A DNA stretch of 64,000 nucleotides. Source: Phocaeicola paurosaccharolyticus JCM 15092 (GTDB taxonomy: Bacteria > Bacteroidota > Bacteroidia > Bacteroidales > Bacteroidaceae). Below, in pieces: positions 34,290 through 42,665 of the stretch (positions are counted from its first letter, which is position 1; each line of letters starts with the position of its first letter). The position numbers were made by a program, and so were the translations under genes. The notes beneath the pieces were generated by a model. The model did not search any database and was not told the DNA's origin. It worked only from the letters and a program-made list of their open reading frames with translations. The DNA lies in contig NZ_BAJR01000004.1 in the NCBI RefSeq assembly GCF_000613805.1, forward strand, positions 62,001 through 126,000, given 5' to 3'.

Positions 34290-34865
34290 TTAAGCCGGAG
34301 TATATACTACAGCAAGTATTTTAGCAGCATTACCATTGCTTCCATGTACATGATGTGGAACTATTGAGTCGTAGTATATGCTATCACCTTTCTTTAGCTG
34401 ATATTTATTTTTGCCATGTATAATTTCTATCTCACCCTCAACAACATATATAAATTCTTCGCCTTCATGTGAAGATACAGAATATGATTGCTTATCTTCT
34501 TTCACGATATCGATAATAAAAGATTCCATATGTCGGCCGGCTTTTGATTTCGATAGAGAATGATATAACATGTGTTTTTTTGCATCTGATGCTCCATTCG
34601 AGAAGTTTATCTCGTTGTCACAGTCGCACTCTCTTGTGACAATAGGACCTAGTTCCTGTTGGTCGTCAAGGAAAGTTCCAAGTCTTACTCCTAAGACTCT
34701 GGCAATTTTGATAAGAGGAGACAAACAAGGTATCTGCTCATTCTCTTCAATTCTTTTAACCTCTTCTCTGTCAAGACCTGAACGTTCAACTAGTTCATCA
34801 AATGTAATTTCCTTTAAAGTTCGTACTGACTTTATTTTGCTTCCAATATTAATCGATTTATCCAT
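34290..34865 (-). CDS. XRE-family regulator with C-terminal cupin domain
   Basis: The 191-aa protein has an N-terminal HTH of XRE type (IGSKIKSVRTLKEITFDELVERSGLDREEVKRIEE) and a cupin_2 domain (about residues 105-190: EEFIYVVEGEIEIIHGKNKYQLKKGDSIYYDSIVPHHVHG, with the metal-site His and Glu). I start at the ATG at 34865; a TTG at 34877 is also possible. It probably binds a small molecule and regulates the acyl-CoA ligase gene behind it and its own promoter. Confidence 0.9.
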   Translation of the reverse strand: MDKSINIGSKIKSVRTLKEITFDELVERSGLDREEVKRIEENEQIPCLSPLIKIARVLGVRLGTFLDDQQELGPIVTRECDCDNEINFSNGASDAKKHMLYHSLSKSKAGRHMESFIIDIVKEDKQSYSVSSHEGEEFIYVVEGEIEIIHGKNKYQLKKGDSIYYDSIVPHHVHGSNGNAAKILAVVYTPA

Positions 34866-34906
34866 TTTTTCTATCAAATAATACGAATTTGTAGTTAATT
34901 TAATAG

Positions 34907-34914
34907 CAAAGGTA
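34907..34914 (-). promoter_or_regulatory. -7 promoter element of the XRE-cupin/ligase operon
   Basis: Minus-strand TACCTTTG, 41 bp before the start; no clear -33 TTTG. Confidence 0.45.
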
Positions 34915-35043
34915 ATAAATAAAAAGCTAAATTGTAATATTATTGATCGAAATGTTATTAAAATATTAAAAGCATATAAATTCTGTACGAACTTTATCTG
35001 GATGTTTTATTATTAAACAAGTTGTAAGTAGATTTAAATCAAC

Positions 35044-35436
35044 TTATTTCAGTGATGGCTTTGTTGGAGAAAAGTGACTATGTATAATTTTCCACTCTTT
35101 TTCTTCTGTAAAGTAGTAAATCTCTGTACAGTTTTCTTTCCATACCATATCGCCTGCAAACATATGAAGATTGAAGCTCAACACGGCCATGTTACCATTC
35201 AACTGAACCTTTGGATTGATTATATCAAAGCGCTCTACATAAACTTTACCTCGCATAGATTCATATAATTCTTGAATCTTCTCCCATCCATCCAATCTGA
35301 AATCAGTAGATGGATCGAAGTAAGTGAAATCATTAGAGTATAGGTTGAGATAAGGCGTTGGATTGCCTTTCAACCATGCTTCCATAGCATTTTTGCTTAA
35401 TGCAATTATTGTTTCGGACATCTCTTTTTTCTCCAT
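35044..35436 (-). CDS. NTF2-like (SnoaL/ketosteroid isomerase-like) protein
   Basis: The 130-aa protein starts at ATG 35436 (MEKKEMSETIIALSKNAMEAWLKGNPTPYLNLYSNDFTYFDP), a classic NTF2-fold opening (helix, then YFDP strand), with MFAGDMVWKENCTEIYYFTEE later. A TTG start at 35454 overlapping the upstream gene is possible. Members bind or convert small substrates; no active-site pattern identifies which. The upstream PNPOx-type gene ends at 35447 and the two are probably co-transcribed. Confidence 0.75.
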   Translation of the reverse strand: MEKKEMSETIIALSKNAMEAWLKGNPTPYLNLYSNDFTYFDPSTDFRLDGWEKIQELYESMRGKVYVERFDIINPKVQLNGNMAVLSFNLHMFAGDMVWKENCTEIYYFTEEKEWKIIHSHFSPTKPSLK

Positions 35437-35446
35437 GGTATCATTT

Positions 35447-35866
35447 TTATTCAATTATAAAGTTCTCCGAGCCATAATAACTATAAAATCGTCCACTAAT
35501 AGCTGTAAATTTCAAGACACAATAGTCAGGGTCTGTCACTCCCTCTTTATAGTACTCAGTGTCACCATCTTGCCATATCATCTCCTTATGCTTTGCATCT
35601 GTCAGTACTTCAACGACTCCTTTTAACATTATCCCTTTGAAATTGTCACAATCGCAAAAGTATAGGCATGACTTGTTGTTCTTTTGGAATTGTGAGACTC
35701 TCATCGAAGATGTATTTGTTGTCAGATAGAATGTTCTCAACCCTTCCCTTTTTCTAGCCATAAGCATTGCTTTCATGTTTGGAAATCCCTCTGAATCAAC
35801 TGATCCAATAAATACTACCTTCTGTTGTTTTACAATATTTTCAATTGTACTGATTATATTCTCCAT
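35447..35866 (-). CDS. Pyridoxamine 5'-phosphate oxidase-like flavin-binding protein
   Basis: The 139-aa single-domain protein shows the split-barrel FMN-binding pattern: VVFIGSVDSEGFPNMKAMLMARK (about residues 17-39), RTFYLTTNTSSMRVSQFQKNNKSCLYFCD and GRFYSYYGSENF. It is of the general-stress/Pdx-oxidase-like group without specific substrate residues. First gene of a two-gene unit with the NTF2-like gene. Confidence 0.82.
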   Translation of the reverse strand: MENIISTIENIVKQQKVVFIGSVDSEGFPNMKAMLMARKREGLRTFYLTTNTSSMRVSQFQKNNKSCLYFCDCDNFKGIMLKGVVEVLTDAKHKEMIWQDGDTEYYKEGVTDPDYCVLKFTAISGRFYSYYGSENFIIE

Positions 35867-35878
35867 AATTTTTTTCTA

Positions 35879-35886
35879 CAAATATA
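35879..35886 (-). promoter_or_regulatory. -7 promoter element of the PNPOx-like gene
   Basis: Minus-strand TATATTTG, 12 bp before the start. Confidence 0.4.
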
Positions 35887-35938
35887 ATTATGTTCAATAG
35901 TATGGGTATAGTATTAATCAATGTAGAAATGCTACTTT

Positions 35939-36802
35939 TCAACGCATTATGCTATTTCTATACTCTAAAGGAGTCTGTTTAGTCTCTTTTCTGAATACTC
36001 TTGTGAAATATGAACTATTATCGTAATTCAATTTATATGAAATTTCAGAAACAGAGAGATCTGTATATGACAGGAGCTTTTTAGCCTCTTCAATAATCTT
36101 ATTCTTAATGAAGCATTTGGGGCTAATCTCCAGACTTCTCTTTACAATCTCATTTAAGTAGTTTGGCGTTATGCATAGCGCATCAGAGTAGAATTTGGTA
36201 TCATGATAAAGATTGTAGTTCTTTTCAACAAGTTCTATGAAATCTTCAATATATCTTTTGTGATGATTATCTTCTGTGGGTTGATGTTCTTTAGAATATT
36301 CTCGGTTCAACAACATCAGCATCTCGTATAGTAACGCTCTGAGTATGTGCCTGTCTTTTGATATTTCTTCATTAATCTCTTCTATTAGATTATTTATAAG
36401 TCGCTCTATCTTAGGAAAGATTTTTCCTAAGCTGATAACCTTTGTAAAGCTATTGATTTGGAAAAAGGATAGTTTTTCAATAAATGATGAATCATTGAAA
36501 AAAGAATGAAGAAACTCTTTCTCGAAAATTATAGCGAAACCCTCAGGGTAATTCTCTACATCCCATGCACGTATATCATTTGGCTTTGAGAAAATTACAT
36601 CTCCCTTAGTTAGTGAGTAGGAGTGATTGTTTATGGAAATCTTTCCACTGTCGCTTGTTATTAATGTAATATCATAGTATGATAGTTTATGTATTGGAGT
36701 ATTACATATATATTTACTAATGCTTTCCAAAGATACTACATCAATTAGTAGCTCTTCTCCATATTTATTTTTATAGAAATTATATTTAGGTATGGATTCC
36801 AT
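35939..36802 (-). CDS. AraC-family transcriptional regulator
   Basis: A 287-aa regulator: an N-terminal cupin-like ligand domain (residues about 30-160: LITSDSGKISINNHSYSLTKGDVIFSKPNDIRAW) and a C-terminal double HTH (about 190-285: YSDALCITPNYLNEIVKRSL and LSVSEISYKLNYDNSSYFTRVFRKETKQTPLEYR). Such proteins activate or repress nearby operons; the two-gene PNPOx/NTF2 unit next to it on the same strand, 72 bp away, is a candidate target. The ligand is unknown. Confidence 0.9.
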   Translation of the reverse strand: MESIPKYNFYKNKYGEELLIDVVSLESISKYICNTPIHKLSYYDITLITSDSGKISINNHSYSLTKGDVIFSKPNDIRAWDVENYPEGFAIIFEKEFLHSFFNDSSFIEKLSFFQINSFTKVISLGKIFPKIERLINNLIEEINEEISKDRHILRALLYEMLMLLNREYSKEHQPTEDNHHKRYIEDFIELVEKNYNLYHDTKFYSDALCITPNYLNEIVKRSLEISPKCFIKNKIIEEAKKLLSYTDLSVSEISYKLNYDNSSYFTRVFRKETKQTPLEYRNSIMR

Positions 36803-36816
36803 AAATATGTTTTTTG

Positions 36817-36824
36817 CAAATATA
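36817..36824 (-). promoter_or_regulatory. -7 promoter element of the AraC gene
   Basis: Minus-strand TATATTTG, 14 bp before the start codon. Confidence 0.4.
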
Positions 36825-36884
36825 ATAAATGCTTATTGGTTTTTATCATATGCATTATAGAATGAAATATCATTATTAATTTCT

Positions 36885-36892
36885 TATCTTTG
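36885..36892 (+). promoter_or_regulatory. -7 promoter element of ribE
   Basis: TATCTTTG matches TAnnTTTG; the leader of about 75 nt is too short for an FMN riboswitch. Confidence 0.45.
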
Positions 36893-36972
36893 CCAATGAA
36901 GTATAATGGGGCAGGAGCAAATGCTTATATTATCTTCTTGAAAATTATTAATGTACACAATAATTTATAAAT

Positions 36973-37575
36973 ATGTTCTCAGGTATAATAGAAGAGTATG
37001 CAGAAGTTGTAAGAATTGTGAAGGATCAAGAGAATCTTCATCTTACATTAAGATGTTCATTTGTAGATGAACTTAAAATTGATCAGAGTGTAGCACACAA
37101 TGGAGTATGTCTTACTGTAGTAAGTTTACAAGATGCTACCTATACTGTCACAGCTATGAAAGAGACTATTGAACGCTCTAATATAGGTCTGTTGGCTGTT
37201 GGTGATAAGGTGAATGTAGAGAGAAGCATGATGATGAATGGTCGTCTTGACGGGCATATCGTTCAGGGACATGTTGACCAGACTGCTGAATGTATTAATA
37301 TAGAAGATTCTCAAGGAAGTTGGTACTTTACCTTCAGATATAAGTTCGACAAAGAGATGGCAAAAAGAGGATACATCACTGTAGATAAGGGTTCTGTAAC
37401 TGTTAATGGAGTGAGCCTTACAGTATGTAATCCTGCTGATGACACATTTCAAGTTGCTATAATTCCATATACATACGAACATACAAACTTCCATACATTT
37501 AAAATAGGAAGCATTGTTAATCTGGAATTCGATATAATTGGTAAGTATCTTAGCCGTATGATGAAATTCGCATAA
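36973..37575 (+). CDS. ribE: Riboflavin synthase, alpha subunit
   Basis: Dismutates two 6,7-dimethyl-8-ribityllumazine molecules to riboflavin. The 200-aa protein has two lumazine-binding repeats: MFSGIIEEYAEV... with VAHNGVCLTVV (about 38-48), and DGHIVQGHVD leading into SVTVNGVSLTVCNPADD (about 138-154). Both active-site segments are intact. It stands alone between an AraC gene and the BrkB gene, with its own promoter and terminator. No other rib genes are near. Confidence 0.96.
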   Translation: MFSGIIEEYAEVVRIVKDQENLHLTLRCSFVDELKIDQSVAHNGVCLTVVSLQDATYTVTAMKETIERSNIGLLAVGDKVNVERSMMMNGRLDGHIVQGHVDQTAECINIEDSQGSWYFTFRYKFDKEMAKRGYITVDKGSVTVNGVSLTVCNPADDTFQVAIIPYTYEHTNFHTFKIGSIVNLEFDIIGKYLSRMMKFA

Positions 37576-37576
37576 T

Positions 37577-37613
37577 AAAAGTGAAGAGACCCTTGAGGGT
37601 CTCTTTACTTTTA
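37577..37613. terminator. Bidirectional terminator between ribE and the BrkB-like gene
   Basis: AAAAGTGAAGAGACCC-TTGA-GGGTCTCTTTACTTTT is a near-perfect inverted repeat with T-tract on the + strand and A-tract mirrored. Confidence 0.85.
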
Positions 37614-37618
37614 TATAC

Positions 37619-38941
37619 TTAGTAAATATCTTTCAAAAGTATATTGTCAGTGTCTTTGTAATATTCTTTTTTAAATCCTTTTAAAGTATCCCAGGCCTTA
37701 TTCGACTCATTCATCCTGATCTTAAAATCTTCAGATCCTTTCGAGTCAATCTTATTAATTAGCATTCCAACGCTTAGTTTGTTTATATCAATAGCTGGAA
37801 TATATGCCATATGGTCTGTCTCATTGTTTACAGGAGTCTCCTTTATAACATTAATATCTATTAGTTCATAGATAATCTTGTTGACCAGTTTAATTGGAAT
37901 TTTATGACTTTGGCTCAGATCATCTGCAGTATATGGCGGCTTTTCTGTCTGAAATCTTTTACATATTAAAGACATGATGAGTATACAAAGAAAATCATGA
38001 TATCTTCTGCTTATATTTTTTATCTCATTATTAAAATAGTAGTTTTTTATATTCTGCGATACATATGACAATTCTGCACCAAAAAGGCATATACTCCATG
38101 TAATCTGTGTCCACAGAAGGAACATCGGTATAGCAGCAAAACTACCATATATGGCATTATATCGTGACACCCATATCTGACTGCCAATATATAAGTACTG
38201 AAAGAATTGTGCAGCGCTACCTGCCAGAATGCCAGGTATTATGCAATGCTTTAGTTTGACCCTTGTATTTGGCATATAAGAGTAGAGAGCAATGAACATC
38301 AGCCATATAATAAAGAAAGGAATCAGATTCAGGCTTAACTTCAGTACAGGACCAACGATAATGAATCCATCCATTTTGTTTATCATTGTACTCATGAATA
38401 TAGATATACCACTTGATAAAACAAGGAATATAGGAGTCAACAGAAGCATAGAGAAGTAGTCTGTCATTTTTCTATATATGGTACGTGGTTTTTTAACCTG
38501 CCATATTGTGTTGAATGTCCTTTCAATATTATTAATCAACGTCAATATTGTCCAAAGCAACATTATTAGACCTACACCAATGAACACTCCGCTCTTAGTA
38601 TGAGATAGGTATGAGTCAATAAATCCCAATATAGTTGTCATGGCTGGAGTCTGTGCACCGAAGCCATTTTTCATTTGAATTTCAAGAAGGTTTGAGAAAC
38701 CTAATCCTCTTACAATAGCAAAGAGGATTGCAAGTAAAGGAATAATAGAGAATAGAGTATTATAGGTAAGTGCTGAAGCTCTTACGACGAGTCGTCCTTG
38801 CGTAAACTCTTTTATAGATATTATGAGTATTTTTATGGCGTCGTAAAGTATTCTACGAGGTTTGCTAACCTCGTCTTCTGTAATACGCCATATCCCAACA
38901 TTCAGGAATGAGCGAATTCCTTTAATCTTAGCCTTATCCAT
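37619..38941 (-). CDS. YihY/BrkB-family membrane protein
   Basis: I start at ATG 38941 (MDKAKIKGIRSFLNVGIW); a longer frame to 39016 would run over the RNase P RNA. The 440-aa protein has six or so helices of the Virul_fac_BrkB family (RASALTYNTLFSIIPLLAILFAIVRGLGF, GVGLIMLLWTILTLINNIERTFNTIWQVKKPR, YGSFAAIPMFLLWTQITWSICLFGAELSYV) and a C-terminal soluble tail from about residue 300. These proteins were once called RNase BN, but that activity belongs to another protein. A transporter or flippase-like role is likely, unproven. Confidence 0.85.
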   Translation of the reverse strand: MDKAKIKGIRSFLNVGIWRITEDEVSKPRRILYDAIKILIISIKEFTQGRLVVRASALTYNTLFSIIPLLAILFAIVRGLGFSNLLEIQMKNGFGAQTPAMTTILGFIDSYLSHTKSGVFIGVGLIMLLWTILTLINNIERTFNTIWQVKKPRTIYRKMTDYFSMLLLTPIFLVLSSGISIFMSTMINKMDGFIIVGPVLKLSLNLIPFFIIWLMFIALYSYMPNTRVKLKHCIIPGILAGSAAQFFQYLYIGSQIWVSRYNAIYGSFAAIPMFLLWTQITWSICLFGAELSYVSQNIKNYYFNNEIKNISRRYHDFLCILIMSLICKRFQTEKPPYTADDLSQSHKIPIKLVNKIIYELIDINVIKETPVNNETDHMAYIPAIDINKLSVGMLINKIDSKGSEDFKIRMNESNKAWDTLKGFKKEYYKDTDNILLKDIY

Positions 38942-38965
38942 ATCTCTGTAAATATAAAAAAGAAA

Positions 38966-39326
38966 CAGATAATCTATAAGCCGGGTTCTGTACTCTATTT
39001 CTAGAGTGTCTGTCATTTATCTACTTCCGTCGTCACCGACGGCCTCTAGCGGTCTACCCTCCGACGTCGGGCGAGCAGCCCTAATAATGTCGGTATACAT
39101 GACCTTACAACTCCTAAGATGCACAGCTTGTGTGTCGCCACACAACTGGTAGGCTCTTACTCTACCTTCTCACCCTTACCAGAGATGACTCTTTGGCGGT
39201 TATTTTCTTCTGCATTACTCCACCCTCACAGACAGCTTTCTGTTAGGAAGTAGGATGCTCTAAGTTGCCCGGACTTTCCTCTTTTACCTTGCGGTACCAG
39301 CGACAGACCGATTTTCTGTTTCCTCG
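38966..39326 (-). ncRNA. rnpB: RNase P RNA (class A)
   Basis: The ribozyme that matures tRNA 5' ends. On the minus strand the conserved GAGGAAAGTCCGGGC (CR-I/P4 strand, near 39270-39285) and the 3' partner with AGAACCCGGCTTAT (near 38970-38985) are present, with an intervening GGGCTGCTCGCCCGACG loop and GTAGAGTAAGAGCC-type segments. Length about 360 nt is typical. The 5' end is set by a -7 box (39330-39337); the 3' end is approximate. It sits directly upstream of the BrkB start codon and probably forms its leader. Confidence 0.95.
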
Positions 39327-39329
39327 GTG

Positions 39330-39337
39330 CAAAGGTA
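39330..39337 (-). promoter_or_regulatory. -7 promoter element of rnpB
   Basis: Minus-strand TACCTTTG just before the RNase P RNA 5' end. Confidence 0.6.
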
Positions 39338-39591
39338 TAACTTTTTCTCCAATAAGAACTTTTGTGGAACAGTTTTTGTAGTAATATTTGTATAATCATT
39401 TTATTTTTTCATATGCAATCATTAAAAAAATGATACTATTTGCGGTTAATCACCGTTAATGCATTGGTGAATAATGTTAAAAGAGGGAAAAAGTCTGTAT
39501 AATTGTATACATCAAATGGTTTTTTCTATTTATTTAGCGTTGTGAATGTTAAATAAGAAAATGAAATTAACAAATAAATAGATAATAAGTT

Positions 39592-41115
39592 ATGAAAACA
39601 ACAACTAAAATTGTACTTGGAGCAGCAGTTGTAATTGCTGTAAGTGCCGGTGCGGCCAGTGTGACTACTTATGCTATGATGAAACCTGACCAAAAGAAAG
39701 CATTGGCGTTCGATGATATATTTCAACAAAATCCAGACGTTAGATTAGCAGCATTAAATGCTGGTGATCTAAGACCGGTAGATCTTACAGCAGCAGCAGA
39801 GAGTTCTGTTCATGCTGTTGTTCATATCAAATCTACTCAGTCTGCTAAAAAACAAAATGTTGTGGTAAATGATCCCTTTTACGATTTTTTCGGTGACATA
39901 TTCGGAAATCGTGGAGGTGGCCAACAGCAACGTCAGGTTGAAACACCCGAAAGAGTAGGTGTTGGTTCAGGTGTTATTATATCAAGAGATGGATATATTG
40001 TAACAAACAATCATGTTATTGATGGTGCTGATATAATAAGTGTTCGCCTTAATGACGGTCGTGAGTTTCAGGGTAGAATAATTGGTACCGATCCTAGCAC
40101 AGACCTTGCTTTGGTTAAGATTGAAGGAAAAGATCTGCCAACTATACCTGTAGGTGATTCTGATAAATTAAAAGTAGGAGAGTGGGTACTTGCTGTCGGC
40201 AATCCATTCAATATGACCTCGACAGTAACTGCTGGTATTGTCAGTGCTAAGGCACGTTCTTTAGGAGTATATAATAATGGAGTTGAATCTTTCATTCAGA
40301 CTGATGCTGCCATTAATCAAGGAAACAGTGGTGGAGCTTTGGTAAATGCCAGAGGTGAGCTTGTTGGTATAAATTCTGTTCTTTACTCTCCGACTGGGGC
40401 ATATTCAGGATATGGTTTTGCTATTCCTACTACCATCATGACAAATGTTATAGCTGACTTGAAAGAGTATGGAGCTGTACAAAGAGCTATTCTTGGAGTA
40501 AAAGGAAGAGCTGTAAATGATGAGCAGCAGACAATGAGTGACGAAATGAAGACTAAGGTTAAAAATCTAGGAGCTATCGATGGAGTGCTTATTAGAGAGA
40601 TTATTGATGGAGGTTCAGCTGCAGGTCAGTTGAAAGTTGATGATGTGATTATAGGTATTGATGACAAGAAGGTGAAGAATTTTGCAGAACTTCAGGAAGA
40701 GCTGGCAAAACATCGTCCTGGTGATAAGATAATGGTTAAGGTACTTCGTGATAAGAAGGAAAAGGATATTTCACTAGTATTAAAGAATGCTCAGGGTAAT
40801 ACTAAAGTCGTAAAAGTTGCAAATATGGACATTTTAGGTGCTGCTTTCCGTGAACTTCCTGATGATATGAAGAAGCAACTTAATCTATCAAATGGTATTC
40901 AAGTTACAGGAGTGACAGATGGAAAGATGAAAGATGCTGGTGTAAGAAAAGGCTTTATAATTCTAAAGGCAAATGGACAGGTTGTAAATAGTGTAGAAGA
41001 TATTCAGGAGATAATGAAGAGTGCTACTCAGTCTACAGATCAGGTTCTCTTCTTAAGTGGTGTATTTGCGTCCGGTAAGCGTGCTAATTATGCTGTCGAT
41101 TTAACTCAAGAATAG
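39592..41115 (+). CDS. degP: DegP/HtrA-type periplasmic serine protease
   Basis: The 507-aa Do-family protease has an N-terminal membrane or signal segment (residues 7-29), a trypsin-like domain with the catalytic triad H141 (TNNHVI), D171 (DPSTDLALVK) and S246 (QGNSGGALVN), and two PDZ domains (about 290-390 and 415-500). A Q/G-rich loop (GNRGGGQQQRQ) lies in the LA-loop region. It degrades or refolds damaged envelope proteins. It has its own terminator and precedes a decayed mobile element and rpoD. Confidence 0.95.
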   Translation: MKTTTKIVLGAAVVIAVSAGAASVTTYAMMKPDQKKALAFDDIFQQNPDVRLAALNAGDLRPVDLTAAAESSVHAVVHIKSTQSAKKQNVVVNDPFYDFFGDIFGNRGGGQQQRQVETPERVGVGSGVIISRDGYIVTNNHVIDGADIISVRLNDGREFQGRIIGTDPSTDLALVKIEGKDLPTIPVGDSDKLKVGEWVLAVGNPFNMTSTVTAGIVSAKARSLGVYNNGVESFIQTDAAINQGNSGGALVNARGELVGINSVLYSPTGAYSGYGFAIPTTIMTNVIADLKEYGAVQRAILGVKGRAVNDEQQTMSDEMKTKVKNLGAIDGVLIREIIDGGSAAGQLKVDDVIIGIDDKKVKNFAELQEELAKHRPGDKIMVKVLRDKKEKDISLVLKNAQGNTKVVKVANMDILGAAFRELPDDMKKQLNLSNGIQVTGVTDGKMKDAGVRKGFIILKANGQVVNSVEDIQEIMKSATQSTDQVLFLSGVFASGKRANYAVDLTQE

Positions 41116-41139
41116 ATTTTAGTTTTCAATAGGTAAGTT

Positions 41140-41172
41140 AAAGATGCATAGAATAACTATGCATCTTTTTTA
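41140..41172 (+). terminator. Terminator of degP
   Basis: AAGATGCATAG/CTATGCATCTT stem followed by TTTTTTA. Confidence 0.85.
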
Positions 41173-41327
41173 GTAATAAGTCATTTATTTAGATCAACAG
41201 GTGTAATTGGTGATCACTACGTGACTTTGGGGATTTAACAAATCCCTATTTCTCCTTGATAAATAATATTATATTTGTTTTATGCAAAGTAAAGAGAGGA
41301 TCAATTATTTTCATTGTTAAAAAACTA

Positions 41328-41379
41328 ATCATGATAAACTGTTCAACCGATCACGATTCATTGTTCAACCGATCACGAC
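41328..41379. repeat. Three-copy array of an 8-bp palindrome with 22-bp period
   Basis: ATCATGAT (41328), ATCACGAT (41350) and ATCACGAC (41372) are exactly 22 bp apart. Flanks match the five-copy array at 3003-3098: a GAGGATCAA...TTTTCATTGTT lead and a GCGACACAGAT tail. Confidence 0.85.
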
Positions 41380-41400
41380 AGATTTGCGACACAGATAATA

Positions 41401-41550
41401 GACCGGTTTCATGTACAGAAACAGATGCAGGGACTGACCAATGCCGGTGCTGAATCATTTAAAGCAAAACTAAAATCTTTCAGGGCTATATTCAGAGTAG
41501 TTGATGATGTAAAGTTTTACTTATTAAGGGGTACTAAACTTTATGCTTAA
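41401..41550 (+). pseudogene. C-terminal remnant of an ISAon1-family transposase
   Basis: The frame ends TNAGAESFKAKLKSFRAIFR, VVDDVKFYLL, RGTKLYA and stop at 41548-41550. This matches the end of ISAon1-family DDE transposases (…TNASAESFNAKIKDFRR…GVRDVKFFLFRLTKLFA), with the catalytic-glutamate helix N-A-x-A-E-S-F preserved. The rest of the gene is absent; upstream codons run into the 22-bp repeat region. Confidence 0.75.
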
Positions 41551-41636
41551 TTTGTTAAATCCACAAGAATAGTAACTGAACCGTAATTGGTTAAATATTT
41601 ATTGAACAAAAGTTACATAATATCATTTTTATTCTA

Positions 41637-41644
41637 TAACTTTG
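41637..41644 (+). promoter_or_regulatory. -7 promoter element of rpoD
   Basis: TAACTTTG matches TAnnTTTG 23 bp upstream of the ATG at 41668. The mobile-element remnant ends 54 bp before it, close to but not replacing the -33 region. Confidence 0.6.
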
Positions 41645-41667
41645 CACCTCATATTTCATTACAGATA

Positions 41668-42528
41668 ATGAGACAATTAAAGATTACAAAAAGTATCACT
41701 AACCGTGAGAGTGCCTCTTTAGACAAGTATCTACAAGAGATTGGTCGAGAAAACTTAATTACTGTAGAAGAAGAGGTTGAACTCGCACAGCGAATCAGAA
41801 AAGGTGACCGTATAGCGCTCGAAAAGTTGACAAGAGCCAATCTTCGATTTGTTGTTTCTGTTGCAAAACAGTATCAGAATCAGGGACTTAGTCTTCCTGA
41901 CTTGATTAATGAAGGCAATTTGGGCTTAATAAAAGCAGCAGAAAAATTCGATGAGACTCGTGGTTTCAAATTCATTAGTTATGCTGTATGGTGGATCCGA
42001 CAGTCGATACTTCAAGCATTGGCAGAACAGTCGCGTATCGTTCGTCTTCCTTTGAATCAGGTTGGTTCACTGAATAAAATCAGTAAGGCCTTTTCAAAGT
42101 TTGAACAAGAGAATGAACGTCGCCCATCTCCAGAAGAGTTAGCCGATGAACTTGAGATCCCTGTTGATAAGATTTCTGATACACTCAAAGTTTCTGGTCG
42201 TCACATTTCTGTTGATGCACCTTTTGTTGAAGGTGAAGATAACAGTCTTCTTGATGTCTTAGTAAACGATGATTCGCCTATGGCTGACCGCTCATTGGTT
42301 AATGAATCACTATCTAAGGAAATAGATCGAGCACTTTCTACGTTAACTGAAAGGGAGAAGGAGATAATCCAGATGTTTTTCGGTATTAATACGCAAGAAA
42401 TGACGTTAGAAGAGATCGGCGATAAATTTGGCCTCACACGTGAGCGCGTTCGTCAGATCAAGGAAAAAGCAATACGACGCCTAAGGGCAAACTCTCGTAG
42501 TAAGCTGCTTAAGTCCTATTTAGGATGA
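41668..42528 (+). CDS. rpoD: Primary sigma factor RpoD (sigma-70)
   Basis: I start at [17 protein letters not shown] (ATG 41668), which gives the 286-aa length usual for Bacteroidetes primary sigma; a frame to 41587 adds 27 unlikely residues. It lacks region 1.1. Region 1.2 ([16 protein letters not shown]), 2.1-2.4 ([68 protein letters not shown]), region 3 and region 4 ([43 protein letters not shown]) are complete. Housekeeping sigma recognising TAnnTTTG promoters such as those listed here. Confidence 0.96.
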   Translation: MRQLKITKSITNRESASLDKYLQEIGRENLITVEEEVELAQRIRKGDRIALEKLTRANLRFVVSVAKQYQNQGLSLPDLINEGNLGLIKAAEKFDETRGFKFISYAVWWIRQSILQALAEQSRIVRLPLNQVGSLNKISKAFSKFEQENERRPSPEELADELEIPVDKISDTLKVSGRHISVDAPFVEGEDNSLLDVLVNDDSPMADRSLVNESLSKEIDRALSTLTEREKEIIQMFFGINTQEMTLEEIGDKFGLTRERVRQIKEKAIRRLRANSRSKLLKSYLG

Positions 42529-42550
42529 TCATTCCCAAAAAGGTTATTTG

Positions 42551-42591
42551 ATGCACAGAAAAGTAATTATTACTTTTCTGTGCATTTTTTT
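42551..42591 (+). terminator. Terminator of rpoD
   Basis: TGCACAGAAAAGTAA pairs perfectly with TTACTTTTCTGTGCA and is followed by TTTTTTT. Confidence 0.9.
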
Positions 42592-42632
42592 ATTTATTTA
42601 CCTACTTTTTTTTTATTTTCTCTATTTATATC

Positions 42633-42640
42633 TACTTTTG
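42633..42640 (+). promoter_or_regulatory. -7 promoter element before a small secreted protein gene
   Basis: TACTTTTG, 25 bp before the start at 42666. Confidence 0.5.
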
Positions 42641-42665
42641 CTTGAAATAATATATTAGAAAGAAT

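Larger units (their letters stand above)
41209..41582 (+). mobile_element. Decayed, MITE-like derivative of an ISAon1-type insertion sequence
   Basis: Left end GGTGATCACTACGTGACTTT...GGATTTAACAAAT and right end ATTTGTTAAATCC...GTAACTGAACC are imperfect inverted repeats sharing a perfect 13-bp GGATTTAACAAAT block. GTAATT(GG) flanks both sides (41203-41210 and 41583-41590), a likely target-site duplication of 6-9 bp. Inside are three 22-bp repeat units and the last 50 codons of a transposase-like frame. At about 374 bp it is non-autonomous. It sits 55 bp upstream of the rpoD -7 element. Confidence 0.65.

Noticed and set aside
36893..36972. FMN riboswitch before ribE
   Set aside because: The leader is only about 80 nt and lacks the conserved RFN-element segments.
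38942..39016. Longer N-terminus for the BrkB-like protein (start at 39016)
   Set aside because: The added codons lie in the 3' end of the RNase P RNA.
41256..41453. ORF of 65 aa inside the mobile-element remnant
   Set aside because: It runs out of frame with the transposase tail through the 22-bp repeats and encodes nothing family-like.
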